A stretch of DNA of 64,000 nt, from the NCBI RefSeq assembly GCF_003952385.1, contig NZ_CP034444.1:6709001-6773000 (forward strand), written 5' to 3'. The DNA comes from Mesorhizobium sp. M1D.F.Ca.ET.043.01.1.1. Lineage in GTDB: Bacteria > Pseudomonadota > Alphaproteobacteria > Rhizobiales > Rhizobiaceae. Of this stretch, positions 7,824 through 15,160 are shown piece by piece. Made by a program: the position numbers and the translations under genes. The notes below the pieces were generated by a model. The model did no database searches. It was given only the letters and a program-made list of their open reading frames with translations, and was not told the origin of the DNA. Each line of letters starts with the position of its first letter. Within the stretch, counting starts at the first letter, position 1.

Positions 7824-8060
7824 TCATTTAGTTCGATTTTCAAGCGCCCGTTTTATCGCCGAGACAATGGAGCCTGCGACCGAGAAGGCCACCAAAGAGC
7901 CCAGAATTAGCATCGCAGTCCCCCCACTGTTGCCGGGCCGCACCCACCACACAAGCAATAGCCCGACAATCAAGCCTAAACCGCTGCCCACGCCGATGCC
8001 TTTAAGCACGATCCCTCCTGCAGGTTTGCTCCAGAGAATTTCTGAGGACGTAACTCTCAT
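7824..8060 (-). CDS. Small membrane protein upstream of secreted protein gene
   Basis: The 78-residue product has two membrane helices (about 17-40, IVLKGIGVGSGLGLIVGLLLVWWV, and 48-68, AMLILGSLVAFSVAGSIVSAI) and a short basic tail. It lies 18 bases before the ATG of the secreted-protein gene, so the two form an operon. The ribosome site is weak. The layout (small membrane protein plus secreted protein) could be an effector with an anchor or immunity partner, but nothing in the sequence proves this. Confidence 0.6.
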   Translation of the reverse strand: MRVTSSEILWSKPAGGIVLKGIGVGSGLGLIVGLLLVWWVRPGNSGGTAMLILGSLVAFSVAGSIVSAIKRALENRTK

Positions 8061-8265
8061 TCTGTCTCTGCAAGTATAGAGGTGCTACCCTGAAATGCTC
8101 AAGCAAAGAATATAACAAGAGTGGCGTCTGTGAAATGACGCACGTTTGGGACTTTACACGCCGCATTAAATGTCGGGCGCCAACCGTCTGAAGTCGTTGA
8201 ACGGGCTGGATGTCCAGCTCACATTGTCGGATCAAAAATGAGAGCAACAAGGCCCGCCAGCCAGG

Positions 8266-8562
8266 TCAACCGCGACCTCCCGCGCTGGACACAGGCGGTT
8301 TTGTCAGCGGTGGCATGAAAGGCAGCAGCGCCCGGACTATCTGCTCGACTGGCGTGACCGTGCGCAGCGAACGCCAGTTAAAGCGGGCACCGGGATCGCC
8401 CCTGTCGGGCCCCTGCAGGAGATATTCGAGCTGCGTCTGGTTGCCGCCGTTCCGCGGCTGAATGGCGTCGTCGAGGGCACCAGCCAGCCGGCCAAACTGG
8501 GTGGCATATGAACCGATGGTGGTGGGGACCGGCGGGAAACCCCTTTTCGTGATGACGGCCAT
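8266..8562 (-). CDS. Hypothetical protein, last gene of GC-rich island block
   Basis: The 98-residue product starts MAVITKRGFPPVPTTIGSY at ATG 8562. A longer frame to 8709 is Arg-rich and overlaps the preceding gene, so I prefer the internal start. It contains TQFGRLAGALDDAIQPRNGGNQTQLEYLL and a Pro-rich end. I do not recognise it. Tight spacing to 8585-8815 (22 bases) and the same direction place it in the operon 10293 to 8266. Confidence 0.5.
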   Translation of the reverse strand: MAVITKRGFPPVPTTIGSYATQFGRLAGALDDAIQPRNGGNQTQLEYLLQGPDRGDPGARFNWRSLRTVTPVEQIVRALLPFMPPLTKPPVSSAGGRG

Positions 8563-8584
8563 GGTCCGGATCAGACGAAGCGCG

Positions 8585-8815
8585 TCACGTGTTCGGGCCA
8601 ATCGCCAGCGCGTTGAGCTGCTGCAGGGTGAGGTTCTGGTTGCCGTTGGGCGCCGGCACCTTGGCCTTTGTGCCCGGCCATGCCAGCTCGTCGCGGCGGG
8701 CCTGCTCATGCGCGGCCCGGATGGCGGCGGTGCGGTCTTCAGGCGCTCCCGACTGTTTCGCGAGCGTGGCGAGGTTGGTGTTGAAGGCGTTGAAGCGGTT
8801 GTTTGCGGTTGGCAT
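8585..8815 (-). CDS. Small hypothetical protein in GC-rich island block
   Basis: The 76-residue product starts at ATG 8815 with AAGGAA upstream. It is helical and Asn/Ala-rich (FNAFNTNLATLAKQSGAPEDRTAAIRAAHEQA), ending in TLQQLNALAIGPNT. It sits 17 bases after the stop of the 8833-10293 gene. No family is recognised. Position suggests co-expression with the large unknown protein. Confidence 0.5.
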   Translation of the reverse strand: MPTANNRFNAFNTNLATLAKQSGAPEDRTAAIRAAHEQARRDELAWPGTKAKVPAPNGNQNLTLQQLNALAIGPNT

Positions 8816-8832
8816 TGGGGCGGTTCCTTCTG

Positions 8833-10293
8833 TTAGTCGCCGAAGCGGGCGACGTCGTCGACCCAAGACGGCAGCGGTTGGGATGGCGGCAGGGCGCGGG
8901 GCGGCGGCGCGACGGTCATGCGGCTGTGGACCGAGACCTTTTGGCCGCCGGCCCGTGGGTCCAGCTCGCCGACAAGGCGTTGGTGACCGCGTTGCCGGCG
9001 CAGCCGCTCGGCAGTGGTCGAGCTTGAGCAGTGCGCCTCGATCACGGGCACCGCCTTCTGACCGGTCGTGTCGAGCACGTCGCCGATGCGGTCGGCGGCC
9101 ATGGCGTGGGCATTGCCGACGCGTAGCAGATAGGCGCTGTCGCTTTCGCCCTGGCGGGTGATGCCCAGCGTCTTCGCCAGTATACCAAGCAGCCGGGCCG
9201 TGTGGTCGCTGTCGCTCTCGCCTTCGGCCTGCCGGCACGGCAGCTGCTCGGCAAGGTGCGCAAGCTGGCGCAGGCCGTAGGCAGTTTCGTCCTCGTCGTC
9301 GCCGCGCTCGACATAGAGTTTCTTGGCCCGTTCAATGCGCGGCCTATCCTGCCTCAGGTTCCGCTGGTCGCGATCGTCGCCGCGGATGCGGCCTTCGGCG
9401 TGACTTTGCAGCGTCTGAAACAGGCGCTTGTGCCATTGTTCATCGGTCTCGCCCCAGCGTTCGGGCATCACGGCGGCCTGCGCCTCGGTCTCAAAGAGGC
9501 GGCAGACGGCGCGGCGGAGGATTTCCGGATCGAAGGCGAGTTCCGGCTGGCCCCGCTCGCGGGCGACATTGGAAGCACCTTCCATGGCCTGCCTGTGGTC
9601 GTCGAGAGTGACACCGAGGGCGACGATCTGGGCGGCGTAGAAATGCAGCTCCTGAAGGCCCGCGGCGTATTGTGCGGCGTGATTGGCGATTGTCGTGCGC
9701 GTGCTGGTTTCCAGAGCCTGCCGGGCTTCCTCGGCGCTCTCGCGCTCGTGGATGTCGACATGGGCGGTGTGGGCCATTCGCAAGGTCTTGATCGTCGACT
9801 CGGCGTCCGCAAGCTGCCGTTGGAAGATGTTCAGCGCCCGGTCGTCGAGCACGTCGACGTCGGCACGGCGGGCTTCGAGCGCGGCGAGATTTTTCTCGGT
9901 GCTGGCGAGCTTGGCCGCGATGCGGTCGATCTGCTTCGATCGCAGGAGGGCATCGGCGTTGAGCCCCCGTGTGCGGCGCTTCGGCTTGGTCGCGTTGACG
10001 AGAGCCCTCAGCAGCTCGTCGAGGGGCAGGGCGGAGAGATTGCTCACGTCTGGCGGCGGCAAAGCCAGCTTGCCCTCGGCCGCGCGTTGCTGGGCTTCGG
10101 ACGTGTAACCCTCGTCATCGTCTTCGGAGGGCGCCGGGCGGGCTGTCGACGACGACGGCGGCATAGCTGGCGCGGCGGGCGCGCCGCCTTCGTTGTCGTC
10201 TTCGAGACCATCGCCAAGGCCGTCGCCAAGGCCATTCTCGTCATTATCGTCGGCGAGATCGGCGAGCAGCGGGTCACGGTTGGAAGGGGACAT
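8833..10293 (-). CDS. Large acidic/coiled-coil protein of unknown function
   Basis: The 486-residue product starts at ATG 10293 with GGAG upstream. Residues 1-85 are very acidic and low in complexity, with a repeat GLGDGLGDGLEDDNEGG; residues 95-270 are long charged helices likely to form coiled coils (SKQIDRIAAKLASTEKNLAALEARRADVDVL); the rest is helical with many Arg and Asp. It has no membrane segment, no nucleotide-binding motif and no catalytic signature that I can name. A scaffold or structural role in a phage-derived particle is conceivable but unproven. A copy of the island's shared 14-bp motif lies at 10332-10345, about 40 bases upstream. Confidence 0.65.
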   Translation of the reverse strand: MSPSNRDPLLADLADDNDENGLGDGLGDGLEDDNEGGAPAAPAMPPSSSTARPAPSEDDDEGYTSEAQQRAAEGKLALPPPDVSNLSALPLDELLRALVNATKPKRRTRGLNADALLRSKQIDRIAAKLASTEKNLAALEARRADVDVLDDRALNIFQRQLADAESTIKTLRMAHTAHVDIHERESAEEARQALETSTRTTIANHAAQYAAGLQELHFYAAQIVALGVTLDDHRQAMEGASNVARERGQPELAFDPEILRRAVCRLFETEAQAAVMPERWGETDEQWHKRLFQTLQSHAEGRIRGDDRDQRNLRQDRPRIERAKKLYVERGDDEDETAYGLRQLAHLAEQLPCRQAEGESDSDHTARLLGILAKTLGITRQGESDSAYLLRVGNAHAMAADRIGDVLDTTGQKAVPVIEAHCSSSTTAERLRRQRGHQRLVGELDPRAGGQKVSVHSRMTVAPPPRALPPSQPLPSWVDDVARFGD

Positions 10294-10331
10294 TTTTCGG
10301 TGCTCCGGTGGACTAGCAACGGACACGATAC

Positions 10332-10345
10332 AGGAATAAATCCCT
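10332..10345 (-). promoter_or_regulatory. Shared 14-bp island motif (copy 3, 11/14)
   Basis: AGGAATAAATCCCT differs at three of 14 positions from AGGAATATAATCCT, the reverse complement of the copies at 3763-3776 and 11192-11205. It lies 39 bases upstream of ATG 10293. Confidence 0.4.
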
Positions 10346-10443
10346 ATAACAAGACAAAACTGAAGGAAATCAGTTATTTGTCGTAGGCTGTCCTCTGATT
10401 GTTTATCAGTTGATGGCTGTTGTCGCTATTTGTCGCGAACTAG

Positions 10444-11100
10444 TCACCATCCGCGCCGTGGGTCTTGCAGCTCCGCGCCGTTGCCGAAACGCCGCCGCCA
10501 TGCGTCATCGGGCGAAGGCAGCTCCGGCGTGTCGTCGTCAAGTGCCGCTGTCCGTCTTGGCGGCCGGCGCTCCGGCGTCCACTCTGCTCTTGCCTGCGGT
10601 TCCGGTCCGCGCCGGCTCCGGGCGATCGATGGCCTCGCTGCCGCCGCGATCATCAGCGCCACGTCCAGCCGGTCGGGGCTGACAGGCGAGAGCGGCCTCG
10701 GCGCCATCTTCTCGACCTCGCGCTGAAGCTCTTCAGCGCGCTCGGCGTCGCGCCGATCGGCTACGATCGGAGCAGCAGCTGGCGGCAGCTCGCGCATCGT
10801 GGCGAACAGCTCGTTAAGCTGCTCCCGCATGGCGACGGCACAATCATACTCCTGTTGTGTCTGGAGGTGGGATGGCCGCACGGCGAGCGCGGCACGGCGC
10901 TGTTCGGCGCGATGCGGCTCATCGACATCGCGGCGGCCTCTCAGGACGGCCTCCTCGAAGCCGGGATGGCGGTGCATCCATTTGGTCAGCGTGCGGCGGT
11001 CGACGCGTAGCCGGCCTGCGATCTCGGCCAGCCCGCCGCCGGCCTCGGCGGCTGCAAATGCTTTTTCACGGTCGAAAAGGGGCGGTCGTCCGCGCGGCAT
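10444..11100 (-). CDS. HTH protein, small-terminase or transposase-type N-terminus
   Basis: The 218-residue product opens with MPRGRPPLFDREKAF, then a homeodomain-like helix-turn-helix at about 13-50 (GGLAEIAGRLRVDRRTLTKWMHRHPGFEEAV). This arrangement is seen in phage small terminase subunits and in transposase-like DNA binders. The remainder is Arg/Ala/Pro-rich and probably partly disordered. No large terminase is found in the element. The gene starts the minus-strand block that continues with 10293-8266, after a 150-base gap. An exact copy of the shared 14-bp motif lies 92 bases upstream. Confidence 0.6.
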   Translation of the reverse strand: MPRGRPPLFDREKAFAAAEAGGGLAEIAGRLRVDRRTLTKWMHRHPGFEEAVLRGRRDVDEPHRAEQRRAALAVRPSHLQTQQEYDCAVAMREQLNELFATMRELPPAAAPIVADRRDAERAEELQREVEKMAPRPLSPVSPDRLDVALMIAAAARPSIARSRRGPEPQARAEWTPERRPPRRTAALDDDTPELPSPDDAWRRRFGNGAELQDPRRGW

Positions 11101-11191
11101 GCGGTGTTCCCTTCGGAGGTTGGCGGCCCCACCCCCACCGAAAAGGGCGGGGCCGCGTCCTCGTGCCTGCAGAGGCGGGTCGGCAGGAGAT

Positions 11192-11205
11192 AGGATTATA
11201 TTCCT
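11192..11205 (-). promoter_or_regulatory. Shared 14-bp island motif (copy 2)
   Basis: AGGATTATATTCCT is identical to 3763-3776. Read on the minus strand it is AGGAATATAATCCT and contains a perfect TATAAT. It precedes the HTH gene at 11100. Confidence 0.5.
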
Positions 11206-11587
11206 ACATCAGTCAGCGGCAGGGCGCAAGGCTCTGGCGCGAAGGTGCCAGACTGCAACTGCTCTCTCTTTTTAGGGAGTATCGATTTGGCGTGCGCCCT
11301 TATTGGCCGCGGAACCCCGAAAACTCTCCCCGTGCTAGGACGTGCGTGGCCGCGTGCCTCGGCGGCCGCTCGTGTGCGGGGTGTAGCAGGCGACGACGCA
11401 CGGCACGACAACACTCAGCTGCTTCCGTTGCCGGAGCGACAGATTGTACCGCCGCAGTTCCTCTACGCCACTCTTGGTAGTCAGCTTTGCTTGCCGTCGC
11501 GCTCCTCCTTTGGCACGGCTGCAGGTTGTATCGGCACTTGGCACTCGGTCATGGTCGCGACATGGGCTGCACTATTGGGCGGGTGGT

Positions 11588-11690
11588 AATGACGCGCTGT
11601 GCGTCATCACCCCCTATGGGGCCCATGTTTGTTAATGACGCGTGCTTTTTTGCGTCATTGGTGCGTCATTGAAAAACATCAATGACGCAA
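11588..11690. repeat. Iteron-like cluster of TGCGTCATT / AATGACGCA
   Basis: The hexamer TGACGC or its complement GCGTCA occurs six times: 11590-11595, 11601-11606, 11636-11641, 11652-11657, 11663-11668 and 11683-11688. Three of these extend to the exact 9-mer TGCGTCATT. They form three inverted pairs with loops of 5, 10 and 10 bases. The cluster follows the 3' end of the RepA-like ATPase gene. It may be an origin, a regulator-binding site or a set of alternative terminators. Confidence 0.6.
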
Positions 11691-11711
11691 TACCTGCGGT
11701 TGCAGTCGCGC

Positions 11712-13040
11712 TCACTCTCCGCCACCGTGGTCTGACAACAGCAGGGCGGGGTCTTTGGCGAGAAACAGGCCCCTTCGCTCCCTCCGCTGGGCGGTGCTCT
11801 TGTAGACTTCGACCTTCAGTACGCCGTCGGTGATCCATCGCTTGACGATCGCTCGCGCGTCGGCAGCGCTCTTGCCCGGGACGTACTTACTAAACGCGAT
11901 CGACACGCACCGCCCACCAGCTGCGCTCGCGTCGCTATAGCGCTCGCCGTTCCCTGGGCCCTCGTGTATCTCCCGCAGGATGCGGGTTGCGATGTCGCCG
12001 CCCATCCCGGCCATCAGCTCCGGCGGTGCCCATGGCGTCATCACCTGCACGTCATCGCCGTGCGGGTTGTCCTTCGAGCTGTTGCCAATGTTCACGCTGA
12101 CGAGCCTGAACCACTGCGCGGCGCGCGCTTGCGGGGCGATGTTGACCTTTGCCGGATCGACGCGGACGTAGTGCCGGCGTTGATCCTCGGCGATGCCAAA
12201 CGTTTTCGCTTCGTCGACCGACATGTGCGTTAGCGTGTAGCCGAGCCGGATGGCGTCTTTCAGCGCCGACGCGCCGCGGCCGCGATTGGCATTGCCGGGG
12301 TCGGCTGCGCCCTTTGACATGTGGTGGGGCAGGTCGATCGCGATCTTTAGCCGCGAGGCCATGTCGGTCAGCACCTGCACGACGAAATCCATGTGGTCGT
12401 TGCTGTTCTCTTCGACCCCGTGGATTTTCTTCAGCGGGTCGAGGATCACTAGATCGACCGCGTATTGCTTGACCAACTGCTCTACCGTTGGGGCCAAGTC
12501 CGATTTTACCGGTTGCCTTGTATCGGGGTCGATGACTGCGATCTTGCCGGCGTCGAGGCCTGCCGCCACCAAAAGCAGCCGATCGCCTATCTGCTCATCC
12601 GAAACGCGATAGTGCATCTTGGCGGCTGCGACACGCCGCTCCAGCTCATCCATGTCGTCCTCGAAGCACATCAACAGCACCGTGCAGCGCTTGTGGACGC
12701 GCTCATCGGTCAAGTTGCGCCCCGTGGCGAGCGCGACCGCCTGTGCGATGCGTAGCGACGTCTTGCCAGTCGCACCGTCGGCGAAAAGCGCGCTGACGAA
12801 AGTGCGTGCGAAGACCTTGCCGAGCAGGAACTCGCGCGGCGGTATGCTGGTCGGGTCGATCCCAGCGGCGCTCCAGACCTCAATTTCGCGGGCCTTCGGC
12901 TCGGGCGTCGGTTCGCGCTTCTGGCGGTGCCCTTGGCCGCCACCGCTGAATATCTGCTGCAGCATCTCTTTGGCGGTCTCTTTAAAGGCCTCTTTTTGAT
13001 CCGGGACCGATGGGCTTCCAGCTCTGTTAAGCGCGTCCAT
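11712..13040 (-). CDS. RepA-like AAA ATPase (replicative helicase type)
   Basis: The 442-residue product starts at ATG 13040, which overlaps the end of the primase gene by 14 bases; the much longer upstream frame is a shadow of that gene. It has Walker A GATGKTS at about 89-95, Walker B VDLVILDPL at about 195-203, the motif FEDDMDELERR and PHHMSKG, and the segment RGRGASALKDAIRLGYTLTHM. This is the pattern of RepA/RSF1010-type hexameric helicases paired with primase-polymerases in phages and satellites. The N-terminal 50 residues are Gln/Gly-rich and C-terminal residues about 350-442 look like a winged-helix region. It should unwind DNA for replication of the excised element. Confidence 0.85.
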   Translation of the reverse strand: MDALNRAGSPSVPDQKEAFKETAKEMLQQIFSGGGQGHRQKREPTPEPKAREIEVWSAAGIDPTSIPPREFLLGKVFARTFVSALFADGATGKTSLRIAQAVALATGRNLTDERVHKRCTVLLMCFEDDMDELERRVAAAKMHYRVSDEQIGDRLLLVAAGLDAGKIAVIDPDTRQPVKSDLAPTVEQLVKQYAVDLVILDPLKKIHGVEENSNDHMDFVVQVLTDMASRLKIAIDLPHHMSKGAADPGNANRGRGASALKDAIRLGYTLTHMSVDEAKTFGIAEDQRRHYVRVDPAKVNIAPQARAAQWFRLVSVNIGNSSKDNPHGDDVQVMTPWAPPELMAGMGGDIATRILREIHEGPGNGERYSDASAAGGRCVSIAFSKYVPGKSAADARAIVKRWITDGVLKVEVYKSTAQRRERRGLFLAKDPALLLSDHGGGE

Positions 13041-14130
13041 GTCGGCCAACTCTCTGCTCGATGTTTTCCATGGCGATTTCAGCAAACGCCTCGGCCAAGA
13101 GATCGACGACTTCGATCTGGTCGTGCCCGCCAGCCAGCTCGCGCAGCTTCTCGGCGAGGCCGGCGAGGCTGGCCTCGGGTCTCCGCGCCGCTCGGTACGC
13201 CTCGAACATCGCCGCGATGTCAGGCCGCTCGCGCCAGCTTCGATCGGGGGATCGGTCGGCATGGTAGAACACAGTGCCCGCGCCTGCGCCGAACCCTGAC
13301 TTGAACGACAGCCATTTCGCGTAGAGTTCATCGGTGCCGGTGTAGGTGTCTGACGTCATCGACCACGTGTCCCACAGCCCGAACGCGGAGAGGTCGCCGT
13401 CTGTGGCGTGGTGAAGCCCGGCGCCTATGGCGATCCAGCGATCGTAGGTCTCCGGATACTTCGACATCACCGCCATGGCGGCGGCCAGCAGCTCCAAGGG
13501 CGCATGTGGATCGGCGGCGGGCCTGCGGACGGCAGGCAGCTGTCTGACCACCTTCCTTGTCCAGCCAGCGGCCGCGCAGGTGGCGTTGACGAAGCCGACC
13601 AATGCGAAAGCATGCTTTTGGGTCATCAGCGGCAGGTTCGCGCTCGGCATGTCGACTAGCTCCCCATCCGGCCAGTAGTATGGCTTGCCCGTGCCGGGAT
13701 GGATCGCATAGGCGACGAACTGCTGACCGTCGGCGAGTATCTCGACCTTGTGTTCATTGCCGTCGGGCGAGATGGAGGTGTCGGACATCACCTTCCTGAA
13801 CGGCTCATCGGTCCGGTAGACCAGCAGTTCTCGCGGCGGTCGCCCAATGCGTGCGATCGTCGGCCCGATGTTCTTTTCGCACCAGTCATAAACCTGCTCG
13901 ACCAGCCATTCGGACGGCGTGTCAACATCGACCGCTGGGGTGAACTTGGTCTTGATCCCGACGCCGCAGCCGCTGAACATCCGAGGGCCTTGCGGCGTGG
14001 CGAGAAGGGCAGCGTAGTCATTTTTCTGCCATCCGTAGCCGACAGGCTGCTTCGTTCCGGGCTTGATCGGCACCGGGGGGTAGCCCAGCTCCGCGAGGCG
14101 CGGCCCGTGCGAATGATAGAAGCCGGTCAT
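13027..14130 (-). CDS. Bifunctional DNA primase/polymerase with PriCT-2 domain
   Basis: The 367-residue product has an N-terminal prim-pol domain (about 5-185), with LAELGYPPVPIKPGTKQPVGYGW, GVGIKT.FTPAVDVD and a HKVEILADGQQFVAYAIHPGTGKPY segment that matches the family's active-site region. A PriCT-2 type domain follows (about 215-300; YPETYDRWIAIGAGLHHATDG, then GLWDTWSMTSDTYTGTDEL..KWLSF). It is the primer-making or polymerising partner of the adjacent ATPase. Its start overlaps the stop of the zinc-binding gene (ATGA), and its end overlaps the ATPase gene, so the three are translated as one unit. Confidence 0.88.
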   Translation of the reverse strand: MTGFYHSHGPRLAELGYPPVPIKPGTKQPVGYGWQKNDYAALLATPQGPRMFSGCGVGIKTKFTPAVDVDTPSEWLVEQVYDWCEKNIGPTIARIGRPPRELLVYRTDEPFRKVMSDTSISPDGNEHKVEILADGQQFVAYAIHPGTGKPYYWPDGELVDMPSANLPLMTQKHAFALVGFVNATCAAAGWTRKVVRQLPAVRRPAADPHAPLELLAAAMAVMSKYPETYDRWIAIGAGLHHATDGDLSAFGLWDTWSMTSDTYTGTDELYAKWLSFKSGFGAGAGTVFYHADRSPDRSWRERPDIAAMFEAYRAARRPEASLAGLAEKLRELAGGHDQIEVVDLLAEAFAEIAMENIEQRVGRHGRA

Positions 14131-14513
14131 CGGCGCACCCCCAAGTCACGTGCGGCCCGCGCTAGGGCAGGCTTGACCCCATCGCGTTTCCAGTCGAGGA
14201 GGATGGCGTGATCGGTCTTCCCCGCACCGCAGCGCGTGCAGACGCACGAACACATAAAGACGTCGGCATCCCCCAGTGAGGTGACGATGATCGCTCGCGT
14301 GTTTTCGCGCACCAGCGGCGTCGAACAGGCGTAGCACTGGAAGTGATCGCTTTCCTCCGCCAGCCGGCCAAGGGTGCTGGTGAAGCGAAGCGCGTGGATG
14401 GCGGCAGGGTTGCCACGGATAGCCGCCGTCAACATCGGTTTGCCCAAAGGCACCAGCGTGGCGCGTGCAGCCGCCCAGCGGTCACGCGCTTCGATGCGTT
14501 TCAGTTCGGTCAT
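14127..14513 (-). CDS. Zinc-binding protein of the replication module
   Basis: The 128-residue product has paired cysteines CYAC (about 60-63) and CSCVCTRCG (about 88-96), consistent with a zinc ribbon. Its ATGA overlap with the primase start points to a role with the replication proteins, perhaps in DNA binding. It starts at ATG 14513; no strong ribosome site is seen (TGGGACTACC upstream), and it follows the 41-residue peptide gene by 37 bases. I do not recognise the family. Confidence 0.65.
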   Translation of the reverse strand: MTELKRIEARDRWAAARATLVPLGKPMLTAAIRGNPAAIHALRFTSTLGRLAEESDHFQCYACSTPLVRENTRAIIVTSLGDADVFMCSCVCTRCGAGKTDHAILLDWKRDGVKPALARAARDLGVRR

Positions 14514-14550
14514 GGTAGTCCCGCCATTTGAGTTCGGTGATCGACGGGCG

Positions 14551-14676
14551 TCAGCGGCGAGCGCTTTCGCCGCCGGTCGGTTCGATCAGGGTTGTGATGA
14601 AAGTGGCTACGGCCGCGAGCAGGATCGCGACCATGCCGCCGGCTCCGACGATGGTCAGCAGCGCGACCATGCTCAT
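14551..14676 (-). CDS. 41-residue membrane peptide coupled to AlpA-like gene
   Basis: The ATG at 14676 shares its A with the TGA stop of the AlpA-like gene (TGATG), a classic coupling arrangement. The peptide is a single hydrophobic helix (MVALLTIVGAGGMVAILLAA, then VATFITTLI) with the polar tail EPTGGESARR. It is too short for ordinary gene callers. Small one-helix proteins in phage-type operons are often holins, host-lysis modulators or exclusion factors; none of these is proven here. Confidence 0.6.
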   Translation of the reverse strand: MSMVALLTIVGAGGMVAILLAAVATFITTLIEPTGGESARR

Positions 14677-14900
14677 CAGCGCTGCCTCACCCGGCGCGGG
14701 TTCGGCCGGGTCTCGCGCTTGGCAATCCAGTCGCGCACCGTGGCGACGCGGTAGAGGGTCCTCCCACCGAGGCGAAGCGATGGGAGCCCATCGGGCAATT
14801 GGCCGTAGCGCTGCAGCGTCTTGGTCGTGAGGCCCAGAGCCGCCGCCAACTGGGACTGGGTCACGTATTCCGTCATGATGTCATTGGCATTCATGTTCAT
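14676..14900 (-). CDS. AlpA-like helix-turn-helix regulator / excisionase
   Basis: The 74-residue product has the MerR-like winged helix of AlpA/excisionase proteins: EYVTQSQLAAALGLTTKTLQRYGQ, then LPSLRLGGRTLYRVATVRDWIAKRE. ATGs lie at 14900 and 14894; GGAG fits the second better by spacing. In P4-type elements AlpA activates integrase and excision, and the two inverted repeats at 15011-15080 lie upstream of this gene as possible operators. It is first in an operon with the 41-residue peptide and, probably, the replication genes. Confidence 0.8.
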   Translation of the reverse strand: MNMNANDIMTEYVTQSQLAAALGLTTKTLQRYGQLPDGLPSLRLGGRTLYRVATVRDWIAKRETRPNPRRVRQR

Positions 14901-15010
14901 TCTCCGTGTCTGGGTGGCATTTCCTCCTCTGCTTTCGGCGACCCGGCGCGGGCCGTCGTCCACTAGACGTAGCCTGTCTCGGAAATTCTGCAAGTCATTG
15001 ATTTTGCTAT

Positions 15011-15051
15011 GGTACCTGGCAGGTGCACTGCCGGGTACCCTGCCAAGTACC
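15011..15051. promoter_or_regulatory. Inverted repeat upstream of AlpA-like gene
   Basis: GGTACCTGGCAGG (15011-15023) matches the reverse complement of CCTGCCAAGTACC (15039-15051) at 12 of 13 positions with a 15-base spacer. It lies about 110-150 bases upstream of the AlpA start in a gap without genes, which fits an operator. Confidence 0.5.
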
Positions 15052-15060
15052 TTTCGGTCC

Positions 15061-15080
15061 TGATCACGACTTCGTGATCA
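15061..15080. promoter_or_regulatory. Perfect palindrome upstream of AlpA-like gene
   Basis: TGATCACGA (15061-15069) and TCGTGATCA (15072-15080) form a perfect inverted repeat with a two-base spacer. A 9-bp perfect arm in an operon leader is typical of a dimeric repressor site. Confidence 0.55.
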
Positions 15081-15160
15081 AGAAACAGGCTCACGAAATA
15101 GAAAAGAGCGCCAGGGCAGGGCACCCTCTGCCATTTTATTAAGAGGCCTATCGCTCCCGC

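Larger units (their letters stand above)
11101..11711. other. Gene-free 610 bp with regulatory repeats
   Basis: I see no supported gene; the open frames here (for example 11245-11589 on the plus strand) lack ribosome sites and family resemblance. The stretch holds the shared 14-bp motif at 11192-11205 and the TGCGTCATT cluster at 11588-11690. It is the longest gene-free stretch of the element and lies next to the replication genes, which makes it the best candidate for a replication origin. Confidence 0.5.

Noticed and set aside
9202..10386. 394-codon open frame on the plus strand
   Set aside because: It is the antisense shadow of the 8833-10293 gene; GC-rich genes give long antisense frames here, and it has no ribosome site or family match.
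11245..11589. Possible gene of 114 codons between HTH and ATPase genes
   Set aside because: No ribosome site, unusual Cys/Trp/Arg composition and overlap with the regulatory repeats make coding unlikely.
11588..11690. CRISPR array
   Set aside because: The repeated unit is only 6-9 bases, occurs in both orientations and has no regular spacers; no cas gene is present in the window.
13041..13331. 97-residue N-terminal extension of the RepA-like ATPase
   Set aside because: It lies inside the primase gene in another frame and is Arg/Ser/Pro-rich; ATG 13040 gives the normal coupled start.
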